Positions 1 to 7,415 of a DNA stretch of 26,863 bases are shown here, one piece after another; positions within the stretch are counted from its first letter, which is position 1; each line of letters begins with the position of its first letter. The notes under the pieces are model-generated. The model made no database searches and was not told the origin of the DNA. It saw only the letters and a list, made by a program, of their open reading frames with translations. The translations under genes were made by a program, and so were the position numbers. The stretch is from GCA-002731945 sp036344135 (GTDB lineage: Bacteria > Pseudomonadota > Alphaproteobacteria > MED-G09), in assembly GCA_036344135.1 (NCBI GenBank), contig JAYYUG010000034.1, positions 1 to 26,863 on the forward strand. The letters run 5' to 3'.

Positions 1-489
1 ATGAGAAAATCAAAACCAATTATTGCCGCCGTAAACGGTGCCGCAGTAGGCATAGGAATCACGATGATATTACCTTGTGATATAATTGTAGCCTCTAAAA
101 GAGCAAAATTTGGAATGTTTTTTATACAGATGGGTCTCGTTCCAGAATTGGCTAGTAGTCATTATCTAGTGCAAAGAATGGGATTTGGTAAAGCCAGTGA
201 ATTATGTCTCTCAGGTAGACTAGTAAATGCGGAAGAGGCTGAATCTACTGGTTTGATTGACTTTCTTTTTAATGAAGAAGACATGCTTGAGGAGGCTATC
301 AAAAAAGCAAAATTAATAGCTGAAAATCCAGGTCCTCAGTTAAGAATGGTCAAAGAGCTTCTCACAAAGAATGGGAGCGAAACAGATTTGACCAAAGCAC
401 AAGAAAGAGAAAGTGCACTTCTAAGAGAATGCTGGAAAACTCCTGAACATAAAAAAGCAGTAGAGAATTTTTTGAAAGGCAAAGGTTAA
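1..489 (+). CDS. Enoyl-CoA hydratase/isomerase family protein, 5'-truncated copy 1
   Basis: C-terminal 162 residues of a crotonase-fold acyl-CoA enzyme. The ATG at base 1 is not the true start: it aligns with Ile90 of the neighbouring copy at 513-1268, so about 89 N-terminal residues, including the first oxyanion-hole loop, lie upstream of the window. Visible are the second oxyanion-hole loop (NGAAVGIG) and a GLVPE segment. The two-glutamate hydratase site is incomplete: the usual first Glu position is Phe (KFGMFF), while a Glu sits in GLVPE, where delta3,delta2-enoyl-CoA isomerases of the Eci1/ECI2 type carry their catalytic Glu. A double-bond isomerase or other non-hydratase reaction is therefore as likely as hydration (inference). 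The gene is in tandem with the next one, 23 bases apart, and shares near-identical blocks with it. Confidence 0.9.
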   Translation: MRKSKPIIAAVNGAAVGIGITMILPCDIIVASKRAKFGMFFIQMGLVPELASSHYLVQRMGFGKASELCLSGRLVNAEEAESTGLIDFLFNEEDMLEEAIKKAKLIAENPGPQLRMVKELLTKNGSETDLTKAQERESALLRECWKTPEHKKAVENFLKGKG

Positions 490-1268
490 GGTCCTAATAT
501 TTTGAATCACTCATGATGTACAAAACTATTAAATATGAGAAGAAAGATAAAGTGGCATTAATAACACTGAATAGGCCAGAAAGACTGAATGCTTGGACTC
601 CCTTAATGTCATCAGAGCAGGTATCAGCAATAACTCATGCAAATGAAGATTCAAATATAGGTTCAATAGTGATGACAGGCTCTGGAAAAGGGTTTTGTGC
701 TGGAGCAGACATGGAAGAAGCTCTTAGTATTAACTATGACGATGCTCGCATACCTGATGAGACAGACTGGGTTGATCTTATTAGATCTTCTAAACCAATT
801 ATAGCCGCAGTCAATGGTTCTGCCATAGGTGTTGGGATTACTATGGTCCTGCCTTTCGATACAATTATTGCTTCAGAAAAATCAAAATTTGGCATGTTTT
901 TTATAAAAATCGGTCTCGTTCCAGAATTGGCTAGTAGTCATTATCTAGTGCAAAGAATGGGATTTGGTAAAGCCAGTGAATTTTGTCTTTCCGGCCGATT
1001 AATAGATGCCAAAGAAGCCTTTAAAATTGGGTTAATAGATTTCTTATATAGCGAAGAAGACATGCTTGAGGAGGCTATCAAAAAAGCAAAATTAATAGCT
1101 GAAAATCCAGGTCCTCAGTTAAGAATGGTCAAAGAACTTCTTACAAAGAATGGGAGCGAAACAGATTTGACCAAAGCACAAGAAAGAGAAAGTGCACTTC
1201 TAAGAGAATGCTGGAAAACTCCTGAACATAAAGAAGCCGTGAAGAATTTTTTGAAAGGCAAAGGTTAA
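133..1268 (+). repeat. Mosaic near-identical blocks between tandem crotonase genes
   Basis: The two gene copies align without gaps at an offset of 779 bases. Counted by eye: 1-132 versus 780-911 has about 37 mismatches (about 72% identity); 133-203 versus 912-982 has none in 71; 204-273 versus 983-1052 has about 29 in 70 (about 59%); 274-489 versus 1053-1268 has 6 in 216 (about 97%). The last block ends at the stop codon and the flanks after it differ. Identity extends to synonymous sites inside the blocks, so selection on protein sequence alone does not explain it. Patchy gene conversion between the copies is the likely cause. Confidence 0.9.
513..1268 (+). CDS. Enoyl-CoA hydratase/isomerase family protein, copy 2
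   Basis: Full-length crotonase-fold protein of 251 aa, the usual family length, acting on an acyl-CoA in the cytoplasm. First oxyanion-hole loop: GKGFCAGAD (58-66). Second: NGSAIGVG (101-108). The alignment KFGMFFIKIGLVPE puts Phe130 where classical hydratases have their first catalytic Glu; Glu156 occupies the second Glu position, and Glu138 (PE) matches the single catalytic Glu of Eci1/ECI2-type isomerases. This favours an isomerase-like or other reaction, but the substrate cannot be read from sequence. Start: ATG at 513 is followed at once by another ATG (516); no clear Shine-Dalgarno is seen. It lies 23 bases after copy 1 and probably in the same transcript. Its stop is 1 base from the stop of the convergent amidohydrolase gene. 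Confidence 0.93.
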   Translation: MMYKTIKYEKKDKVALITLNRPERLNAWTPLMSSEQVSAITHANEDSNIGSIVMTGSGKGFCAGADMEEALSINYDDARIPDETDWVDLIRSSKPIIAAVNGSAIGVGITMVLPFDTIIASEKSKFGMFFIKIGLVPELASSHYLVQRMGFGKASEFCLSGRLIDAKEAFKIGLIDFLYSEEDMLEEAIKKAKLIAENPGPQLRMVKELLTKNGSETDLTKAQERESALLRECWKTPEHKEAVKNFLKGKG

Positions 1269-1269
1269 A

Positions 1270-2937
1270 CTACACAACCTTGCCATTTTTTACATCAGTA
1301 TAATCGTTATCTTTATAGGCTATTGAACCATTAATTATGACATATTCATAACCTTGCGAGTATCTCATATATCTGTTTGCCTCGCCCGGAAAATCATTGA
1401 CAAATTCTTCGCCTGAAATTCCTACTTTTTCTATATCAAACAAAACTAGATCCGCCGCCTTGCCTTTTTGGATTACTCCTCTGTCATTTATACCCCAATC
1501 ATCAGCTATCTCCTTTGTCATACGGTTAATAGCTTTCTCAAGACTTATTTTACCAGTCTTTCTAACATAATATTCCAGCAAATGAGTGGTGTCGCCACTC
1601 CCACAGAATTGGGTTATGTGAGCTCCGGCATCAGATGCTCCAAAATGACATAGTTCGCTTGTTATAATATGCGAAACCGCATCCTTGTCAGCGTTGAGAA
1701 CATCAACCAATTGAAATTCAGTTCTTAAATCATCAGCTAATGCAATATCGAGAATAATTTGACCTAAATCCTTACCTTCCTCCTGAGCAATTTCCATTAA
1801 ATACTTACCTTTGTATTTTCGATTATCTTCACTATAAATTTCTCCAACTTTCAACATTGGAAGTGCTGCACTTATTCCTTCAGCTGCTCTGGTTTCCTCC
1901 ACTAAAATCTTTTGCTTCTCCGGATCCGAAAACAACCCTTTTCTTTTTGAGTACGGTTGATCCATAATAGATTTCCAAGAAGGCATTCCGTACAAAAGCA
2001 TACTGGTTTCAGATAGCCGCATATTTAAATCGAAACATCTTGGCATGGACTGACCAAAAACTTTGGCACCTCTTTCTCTCTCTTCTTTAAGGGCATTCAT
2101 TAATTGATCTGCCATCGGAGAGTCTGGGGTTGATAAAACAGGTTGAAAGCTGCACATGATTCCGGTTTCTAAACTGATGTCACCCAACTCTTTAACGTTT
2201 TTTAATTGTTCCTCCATTTCTATAAAGTAAGGGACAACTTGCCATACCCCTCTTCCTGTTTTTGTGGCCGCTCTTGCTAATTCAATTTTTTCTTTCTTGC
2301 AAGAAAAACGACTTGGAACTGGATTCATATTTTCATCAATATCGACATAAGAAGAGGAAACGCCTAGAGCGCCTTTTTCCATGGCTTCCTCAACGATGGT
2401 ACACATTTCTCTTATCTCATCATCAGTTGCCTCTCTTTTCTGACTGTCTTCGCCCATAACATATAAGCGCACAGCCGAATGTCCTATCAGAGCGCCGACA
2501 TTAATCCCTAAATTCGGTTTTATATGATCCAAATATTCTCCAAAGGTTTCCCAAGAAAAAGGTACCGCCGCATCAAAAGTAGGTTTTTTGATATCTTCTA
2601 TAACTTGAAACATTGAAATAATCTTATCAGATCCGCCATTTTTAATTGGTGCCAAAGATAGAGAACAATTCCCTGTCACCACAGTAGTGACACCGTGCTC
2701 AATTGAAGGAGTGGCATAACCATCCCAACATAATTGTGGGTCGAAATGTGTATGGATATCAATAAAACCTGGGCTTAGAATTAAACCTTTAGCATCAATT
2801 TCTTGGCCGATTTCACCATTAAGTTTGCCAATATCTGCTATAATGCCATCTTTAACTAAAACATCCCCTTCAAAGGGCTTCTCTCCGGTTCCGTCAACAA
2901 TATTTGCATTACGAATAATTAAGGAATTTTCTGTCAC
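1270..2937 (-). CDS. N-acyl-D-amino-acid deacylase family amidohydrolase
   Basis: 555-aa metal-dependent hydrolase of the amidohydrolase superfamily, D-aminoacylase branch, which releases D-amino acids from N-acyl-D-amino acids. N-terminal beta-sandwich, then the metal motif GFIDIHTHFD (His62, His64). Cys91 in VTGNC matches the unusual Cys zinc ligand of D-aminoacylases. GHSAVR and the C-terminal SDAGAH (catalytic Asp) are also present, followed by the closing KGKAADLVLFD segment. The start is GTG at 2937, preceded by a GGGGG stretch about 6 bases upstream that can act as ribosome-binding site. No signal peptide, so probably cytoplasmic. Acyl-D-Glu, acyl-D-Asp or broad specificity cannot be told apart; related amidohydrolases with other substrates share this motif set. 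Convergent with the crotonase pair, 1 base between stops, leaving no room for a terminator. Confidence 0.85.
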   Translation of the reverse strand: MTENSLIIRNANIVDGTGEKPFEGDVLVKDGIIADIGKLNGEIGQEIDAKGLILSPGFIDIHTHFDPQLCWDGYATPSIEHGVTTVVTGNCSLSLAPIKNGGSDKIISMFQVIEDIKKPTFDAAVPFSWETFGEYLDHIKPNLGINVGALIGHSAVRLYVMGEDSQKREATDDEIREMCTIVEEAMEKGALGVSSSYVDIDENMNPVPSRFSCKKEKIELARAATKTGRGVWQVVPYFIEMEEQLKNVKELGDISLETGIMCSFQPVLSTPDSPMADQLMNALKEERERGAKVFGQSMPRCFDLNMRLSETSMLLYGMPSWKSIMDQPYSKRKGLFSDPEKQKILVEETRAAEGISAALPMLKVGEIYSEDNRKYKGKYLMEIAQEEGKDLGQIILDIALADDLRTEFQLVDVLNADKDAVSHIITSELCHFGASDAGAHITQFCGSGDTTHLLEYYVRKTGKISLEKAINRMTKEIADDWGINDRGVIQKGKAADLVLFDIEKVGISGEEFVNDFPGEANRYMRYSQGYEYVIINGSIAYKDNDYTDVKNGKVV

Positions 2938-3025
2938 TGTTTACCCCCAAAAGAATTAAATTTATTGTTTCTTAGTTATATTTTCTTGTCTAGAATTTTA
3001 TTTTATAAAAAGAAAGAACAGAAAA

Positions 3026-3559
3026 ATGTATCATTCAGAAAAACCTATAATTCAAATAGCATACGCTGTAGAAAACGTACATAATGCTGCAAAATACTGG
3101 TCAAGAAGATTTAACATTGGTCCATTTTATGTCAACGAACACATTAAATTAGAAAACACCATAATTAAGGGACAATCCGGTACATTTGATCATTCTTCTG
3201 CTTATGGCTGGAAAGAAAATCTTATGATTGAATTAATATGTGATCACTGTGCAGATATATCACCCACACCAAAAAGAAATACTTCAGGCGGTGTACATCA
3301 TATTGCTTGGATAGCGAATGATTTTGAAAAAGAAAGAAAAGAGCTATCCTCTCAAGGCTGTGAAGAAGTATTAATTGCTAATGTAGGGCATAGGGAGGGA
3401 ATGAGATTTTCTTGGTTTGAACCCGGAGAAGATTTAGGACATCTTTTTGAGATATATGAAAATAGTAAATCTTTAACAGATTTTTATTCATTTCTACATA
3501 AAGCTTCGTTAAACTGGGATGGCAAGAAACCAGTTAGGAACGTTTCAGAAATAACTTAG
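3026..3559 (+). CDS. VOC (glyoxalase/bleomycin-resistance fold) family protein
   Basis: 177-aa protein with two beta-alpha-beta-beta-beta halves of the vicinal oxygen chelate fold. The first half begins at IIQIAYAVENV, with Gln9-Ile10 where many members have a metal His. The second half begins at GVHHIAW (His91/His92) and ends with GHLFEIYE (His139, Glu142), so part of a metal site is present. It resembles Glyoxalase_4-type proteins such as methylmalonyl-CoA epimerase relatives, but the paired-module metal set is not complete enough to name a reaction. Divergent from the amidohydrolase gene (88-base spacer). Nine bases separate it from the next gene, whose ribosome-binding site overlaps this stop codon, so the two are probably cotranscribed. 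Confidence 0.75.
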   Translation: MYHSEKPIIQIAYAVENVHNAAKYWSRRFNIGPFYVNEHIKLENTIIKGQSGTFDHSSAYGWKENLMIELICDHCADISPTPKRNTSGGVHHIAWIANDFEKERKELSSQGCEEVLIANVGHREGMRFSWFEPGEDLGHLFEIYENSKSLTDFYSFLHKASLNWDGKKPVRNVSEIT

Positions 3560-3568
3560 GAGAAAAAT

Positions 3569-4522
3569 ATGACTTTAGTAACTGTATTAAGTGCAAGTGG
3601 AAGACCGGGTTTAGCTCAAGTAAGACAACTCATAAAAGCTGGATATGATGTTAGGGCAACAACAAGGAATCCATCAAGATTAAAACAATTTGATAATATT
3701 GAAATCATTAGAGCTGATTATAATGATCCTGACTCGATTTATGAAGCATGCCTGGGCGCAGATACAGTTTTTTATACTCGACCATCTTTTGAGGAGTCAC
3801 ATAAAGCTCTAGATTTTGCTGCAACCGTAGGAAGTTCCGCTAAGAGGGCCAATGTAAGACGTCTTATTTATAACACCTGCTGTTGGGGCCCACCCGATGA
3901 GCTCGGAGAAGTCGGGCAAGAAGGTTATGACGGTGTCAAGTTGATGATAAATACACTTATGCAAGGAGGAGTAGAAACAACAACATTTCAGCCAGTTCTT
4001 TTCATGGATAATCTACTTACAGATTGGGCTAGAAAAGATATTAAGAAAAATGATATATATACCTACCCTCACAACCCTAATTTAGAAGCTAGCTGGATTT
4101 GTCTGGATGATGTTGCAAAGTTTATGATTGCAGCCATAGATCGAGATGATCTCATAGGAAGAAGAATCAATATTGGTGGACCAGAAGTTTTTACCCCGCC
4201 TAGAGTAGCTGACCTATTATCTGGTCATTTCGGTAGGCCCATAATTTATAAAGAATTAGGATTAGAAGATTTTTCCAATAGACTTTACGATATTTTCTTT
4301 GCCGATGCAGATGAAGATCAAAGAGGAGGTCGTTCAGAAAATCGACAGGCATTTATAGATAGCATGTCAGATTTTTACAGTTTCAATAACAATTCTGAAC
4401 ATAGACCTTTCAAAGTTGATATGGAAGCTGTCTTGAAAGAAATACCTATCAGATTAACTCCTTTCAGCGAATGGATAAGTCAACAAGATTGGAATGAAGA
4501 ACTCGATACTACTGCTGGCTAA
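3569..4522 (+). CDS. NmrA-like NAD(P)-binding protein (atypical SDR)
   Basis: 317-aa Rossmann-fold protein. The N-terminal strand and dinucleotide loop read VTVLSASGRPG (residues 4-14), a variant of the GASGxxG loop of NmrA/HSCARG and NAD(P)H:quinone oxidoreductase-like atypical short-chain dehydrogenases. Further typical segments are VRATTRNPSRL (cofactor-binding basic residues), RADYNDPDS and a substrate-domain stretch GRRINIGGPEVFTPP. No classical YxxxK catalytic pair is obvious, so it may be a redox sensor or a reductase; the substrate is unknown. Start: ATG with an AGGAG at 3558-3562 spaced 6 bases. The stop overlaps by 4 bases the convergent stop of the KorB-type gene. Confidence 0.75.
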   Translation: MTLVTVLSASGRPGLAQVRQLIKAGYDVRATTRNPSRLKQFDNIEIIRADYNDPDSIYEACLGADTVFYTRPSFEESHKALDFAATVGSSAKRANVRRLIYNTCCWGPPDELGEVGQEGYDGVKLMINTLMQGGVETTTFQPVLFMDNLLTDWARKDIKKNDIYTYPHNPNLEASWICLDDVAKFMIAAIDRDDLIGRRINIGGPEVFTPPRVADLLSGHFGRPIIYKELGLEDFSNRLYDIFFADADEDQRGGRSENRQAFIDSMSDFYSFNNNSEHRPFKVDMEAVLKEIPIRLTPFSEWISQQDWNEELDTTAG

Positions 4523-5574
4523 GAAAAACTTCTGTTGATTTCGTTGATAGCTCGTGTTCCTGGGGATAATTCTTTCTGTGTTAACGAATTAAAGGGTTTA
4601 ATAGAGGTTTGAAGGCTATCATGAGTATCCCTTTCATTCTGATCTAAATATAAAAGACCCGTAACTATCTCGCCCTTATCACGTGAATCGGTAATCCTTG
4701 AAATAGCATTACGCTTGCTTGAGGGATCATAACGCTTGCTAAGTTTATGCAATATCATCTTTGATCCATCATGTACTTCTACTTCCATTGAACTGCCTTC
4801 TTTATACTCAATTTTTATTTCTTGGTGCTCAGGCAAAATATCCAAAAAACCCAATGCTTCATTATGTTCCCTGAAATATTCGTAACTTTTAGTAGATGTT
4901 CCATGATTATTAAAAGTGACACACGGCGAAATAACATCAATAAAAGAAAAACCCTTATAACTCATCCCGGCTCTAATTAATGGGATCAGCTGATCCTTGT
5001 CACCAGAAAAACTTCTTGCGACAAACCCAGCTCCCATTTGTATTGCTAGCGCACATAAATCAATTGATTCAAACTTATTTTCTTCACCTTTACGACCCTT
5101 AGATTCTTTATCATTGGTAGCCGAAAACTGGCCTTTAGTTAGTCCGTAAGTTCCATTATTTTCGACTATGTAGACCATATTTAATCTTCTTCGGACGATG
5201 TGACAGAATTGTCCTAAACCTATCGATGCTGTATCTCCATCACCTGAAACTCCTAGATAAAATAAATCTCTATTTGCTAAATTGGCTCCCGTAGCAACGG
5301 ACGGCATTCGTCCGTGAACAGAGTTAAACCCGTGCGATTTATTTAAGAAATATGTTGGTGTTTTCGATGAGCAACCAATACCTGAAAGTTTCGCAAGCCT
5401 ATGAGCAGGAATTGATAGTTGGAAACATGCTTCTATTATTGCTGATGATACTGAATCATGACCACATCCAGCACAAAGAGTTGACAAGGCTCCCTCATAA
5501 TCCCTCCGGGTCAGACCAAGGTTATTTTTGGGTAAATTTGGATGCCTAACTATCGGTTTTTTTATAAAACTCAT
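4519..5574 (-). CDS. korB: 2-oxoacid:ferredoxin oxidoreductase, beta subunit (KorB type)
   Basis: 351-aa thiamine diphosphate-binding subunit of a 2-oxoacid:ferredoxin oxidoreductase, which decarboxylates a 2-oxoacid with CoA to acyl-CoA and reduces ferredoxin. All four Cys that hold the [4Fe-4S] cluster in characterised two-subunit enzymes have counterparts here: Cys34 and Cys37 (CAGCGH), Cys68 (GIGCSS) and Cys218 (SPCVTF), with spacings as in Sulfolobus-type enzymes. The TPP/Mg motif GDGD (111-114) with VENNGTYGLTKGQ follows. Length and pairing with a fused gamma-alpha subunit resemble mycobacterial KorAB (2-oxoglutarate), but pyruvate or branched-chain 2-oxoacids cannot be excluded. Last gene of a three-gene operon; its ATG is 8 bases after the korA stop. 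It overlaps a convergent stop by 4 bases. Confidence 0.88.
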   Translation of the reverse strand: MSFIKKPIVRHPNLPKNNLGLTRRDYEGALSTLCAGCGHDSVSSAIIEACFQLSIPAHRLAKLSGIGCSSKTPTYFLNKSHGFNSVHGRMPSVATGANLANRDLFYLGVSGDGDTASIGLGQFCHIVRRRLNMVYIVENNGTYGLTKGQFSATNDKESKGRKGEENKFESIDLCALAIQMGAGFVARSFSGDKDQLIPLIRAGMSYKGFSFIDVISPCVTFNNHGTSTKSYEYFREHNEALGFLDILPEHQEIKIEYKEGSSMEVEVHDGSKMILHKLSKRYDPSSKRNAISRITDSRDKGEIVTGLLYLDQNERDTHDSLQTSIKPFNSLTQKELSPGTRAINEINRSFS

Positions 5575-5582
5575 TTTTTAAC

Positions 5583-7415
5583 CTATGCTGCTGATTTGGT
5601 TTTTTTAATTAATCTTGATAGAGATTCATCTTCTTTAACTCTTCCAATAAATTCTTCAACTATAAAATCAGCTGTAATAGGATTCCCATCAAAATTTAAT
5701 ATGGATTGTAATTTATTAAAATCTTTTTCTAATTCTGTTGCAATCATTGTCCTCATCTGGGCATCCCTATTTTGTTCAAGAATGAAAACATATTTATGAT
5801 CGTCTATAAAACGTTCTAATTTCCTGTCAAAAGGAAAGGAACGGATCCTTAACCTATCAAAAGAAAAACCTTTATCTTTTAAAACATCAACTGCCTCATC
5901 CACCGCTGGTGAAGTCGATCCAAAATAAATGATACCTAACTCAGTGTTATTTTTTGATCCTCTTTTTATTGATCGTGGGAGGTAACGGGAAGACTTATCA
6001 AACTTCTTTGCAATACGTGTTAAATTGTCAGCATTTATTCGTCCATCTTCTGTGTATCCTGCAAAGGCATCATGGGAAGTGCCCCTAGTAAAAAAAGCTC
6101 CTTTGGATTCGTGAGTACCAGGTACAGTTCTGTAAGGAATTCCATCACCATCAATATCCAGGTATCTTCCCCACATCTCTAATTCATCAAGTTCTTTTGC
6201 CTTTAAAACTTTTCCCCTATCATATTTATATTTTCCATCCCATTCTAAAGGATCCACTATCCAATCATTCATACCCATGTCCAAATCACTCATCACTATT
6301 ACGGGGGTTTGGAGTCTTTCGGAAATATCAAAAGCTCTTGCGGACATCTCAAAACATTCTTTTGGATCTCCCGGAAATAATAAGATATGTTTAGTGTCCC
6401 CATGAGATGCAAATGCAGAGGATATTATGTCTGATTGCTGTGTTCGAGTAGGCATCCCTGTCGAGGGGCCGCCTCTTTGAATATTAAATACAACAAGTGG
6501 TATTTCAGCAAAATAAGCTAAGCCTAAAAATTCTGACATCAATGATATCCCAGGTCCAGATGTGGTGGTAAATGCTCTAGCACCATTCCAGTTAGCGCCG
6601 ATTGCAATTCCTATAGCTGCCAATTCATCTTCAGCTTGGACTACAGCTCCCTTAATTTTTCCATCTGAGTCTGAGCGAAATTTATTTAAGTATTTTTGAA
6701 AAGCTTCTGCTAAAGACGTTGAGGGAGTTATTGGGTACCATGAAGCAACGGTAGCCCCCCCATAAATACAACCCAATCCAGCGGCTTCATTTCCTTGAAT
6801 CATAATTTTTTTATTTTTTGGTCTCATAGTTTTCAAGGATAAATTGAAATCGTCCTTCAAATCCTCTAGAGCATATTTTCTTCCAAGATTTAAGGCATGA
6901 ATATTAGGTTCTATCAATTTAGGTTTTTTTTGAAACTCCTCCTTAATAAGACCTTTAATGATGCTTATATCCATTTTAAGTAATATGGATAATGCCCCAA
7001 GACACACAATATTTTTAAAAAGCTGCCTTTGCCTTGGATCATCATAATACTCGGCACAAATAGACGCCATTGGAATGCCAACAATATTAACATCCTTCCT
7101 CCCAAATTTCCTTGGCATAGTATTATCGTAAATTAGGTAACCGCCCGGTACCACATCTTTAATATCTGATTGGTACGTTTGAGGGTTTAAAGCGACCAAG
7201 CAATCTATGCCTTCCCTTCTGGCTATATAACCATCTTTGTTTACCCTGATCTCATACCAGGTCGGAAGACCCTGAATATTTGAAGGAAAAATATTTTTGG
7301 GGCTTACAGGAATTCCCATCCTAAAAATAGATTTTGCGAAAATCATATTCGCACTCGCCGACCCTGATCCGTTTACATTAGAAAACTTAATTACGAAGTC
7401 GTTAACCTTATTCAT
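5583..7415 (-). CDS. korA: 2-oxoacid:ferredoxin oxidoreductase, fused gamma-alpha subunit (KorA type)
   Basis: 610-aa subunit made of an N-terminal gamma domain (about 1-195, starting NVNGSGSASANMIF and including FPSNIQGLPTWYEIRV) fused to the alpha domain (about 203-600). The alpha domain has the diagnostic motif YPITPST (227-233), which contacts substrate in this enzyme class, then GPGISLMSEFLGLAYFAEIP and QRGGPSTGMPTRTQQSD. This gamma-alpha fusion is the layout of KorA in mycobacteria and other organisms with two-subunit enzymes. The start ATG overlaps the stop of the upstream flavoprotein gene (ATGA at 7412-7415), which implies translational coupling. With KorB it would form the catalytic heterodimer or its dimer. 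The 2-oxoacid is not determined; 2-oxoglutarate is the first guess by architecture. Confidence 0.88.
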   Translation of the reverse strand: MNKVNDFVIKFSNVNGSGSASANMIFAKSIFRMGIPVSPKNIFPSNIQGLPTWYEIRVNKDGYIARREGIDCLVALNPQTYQSDIKDVVPGGYLIYDNTMPRKFGRKDVNIVGIPMASICAEYYDDPRQRQLFKNIVCLGALSILLKMDISIIKGLIKEEFQKKPKLIEPNIHALNLGRKYALEDLKDDFNLSLKTMRPKNKKIMIQGNEAAGLGCIYGGATVASWYPITPSTSLAEAFQKYLNKFRSDSDGKIKGAVVQAEDELAAIGIAIGANWNGARAFTTTSGPGISLMSEFLGLAYFAEIPLVVFNIQRGGPSTGMPTRTQQSDIISSAFASHGDTKHILLFPGDPKECFEMSARAFDISERLQTPVIVMSDLDMGMNDWIVDPLEWDGKYKYDRGKVLKAKELDELEMWGRYLDIDGDGIPYRTVPGTHESKGAFFTRGTSHDAFAGYTEDGRINADNLTRIAKKFDKSSRYLPRSIKRGSKNNTELGIIYFGSTSPAVDEAVDVLKDKGFSFDRLRIRSFPFDRKLERFIDDHKYVFILEQNRDAQMRTMIATELEKDFNKLQSILNFDGNPITADFIVEEFIGRVKEDESLSRLIKKTKSAA

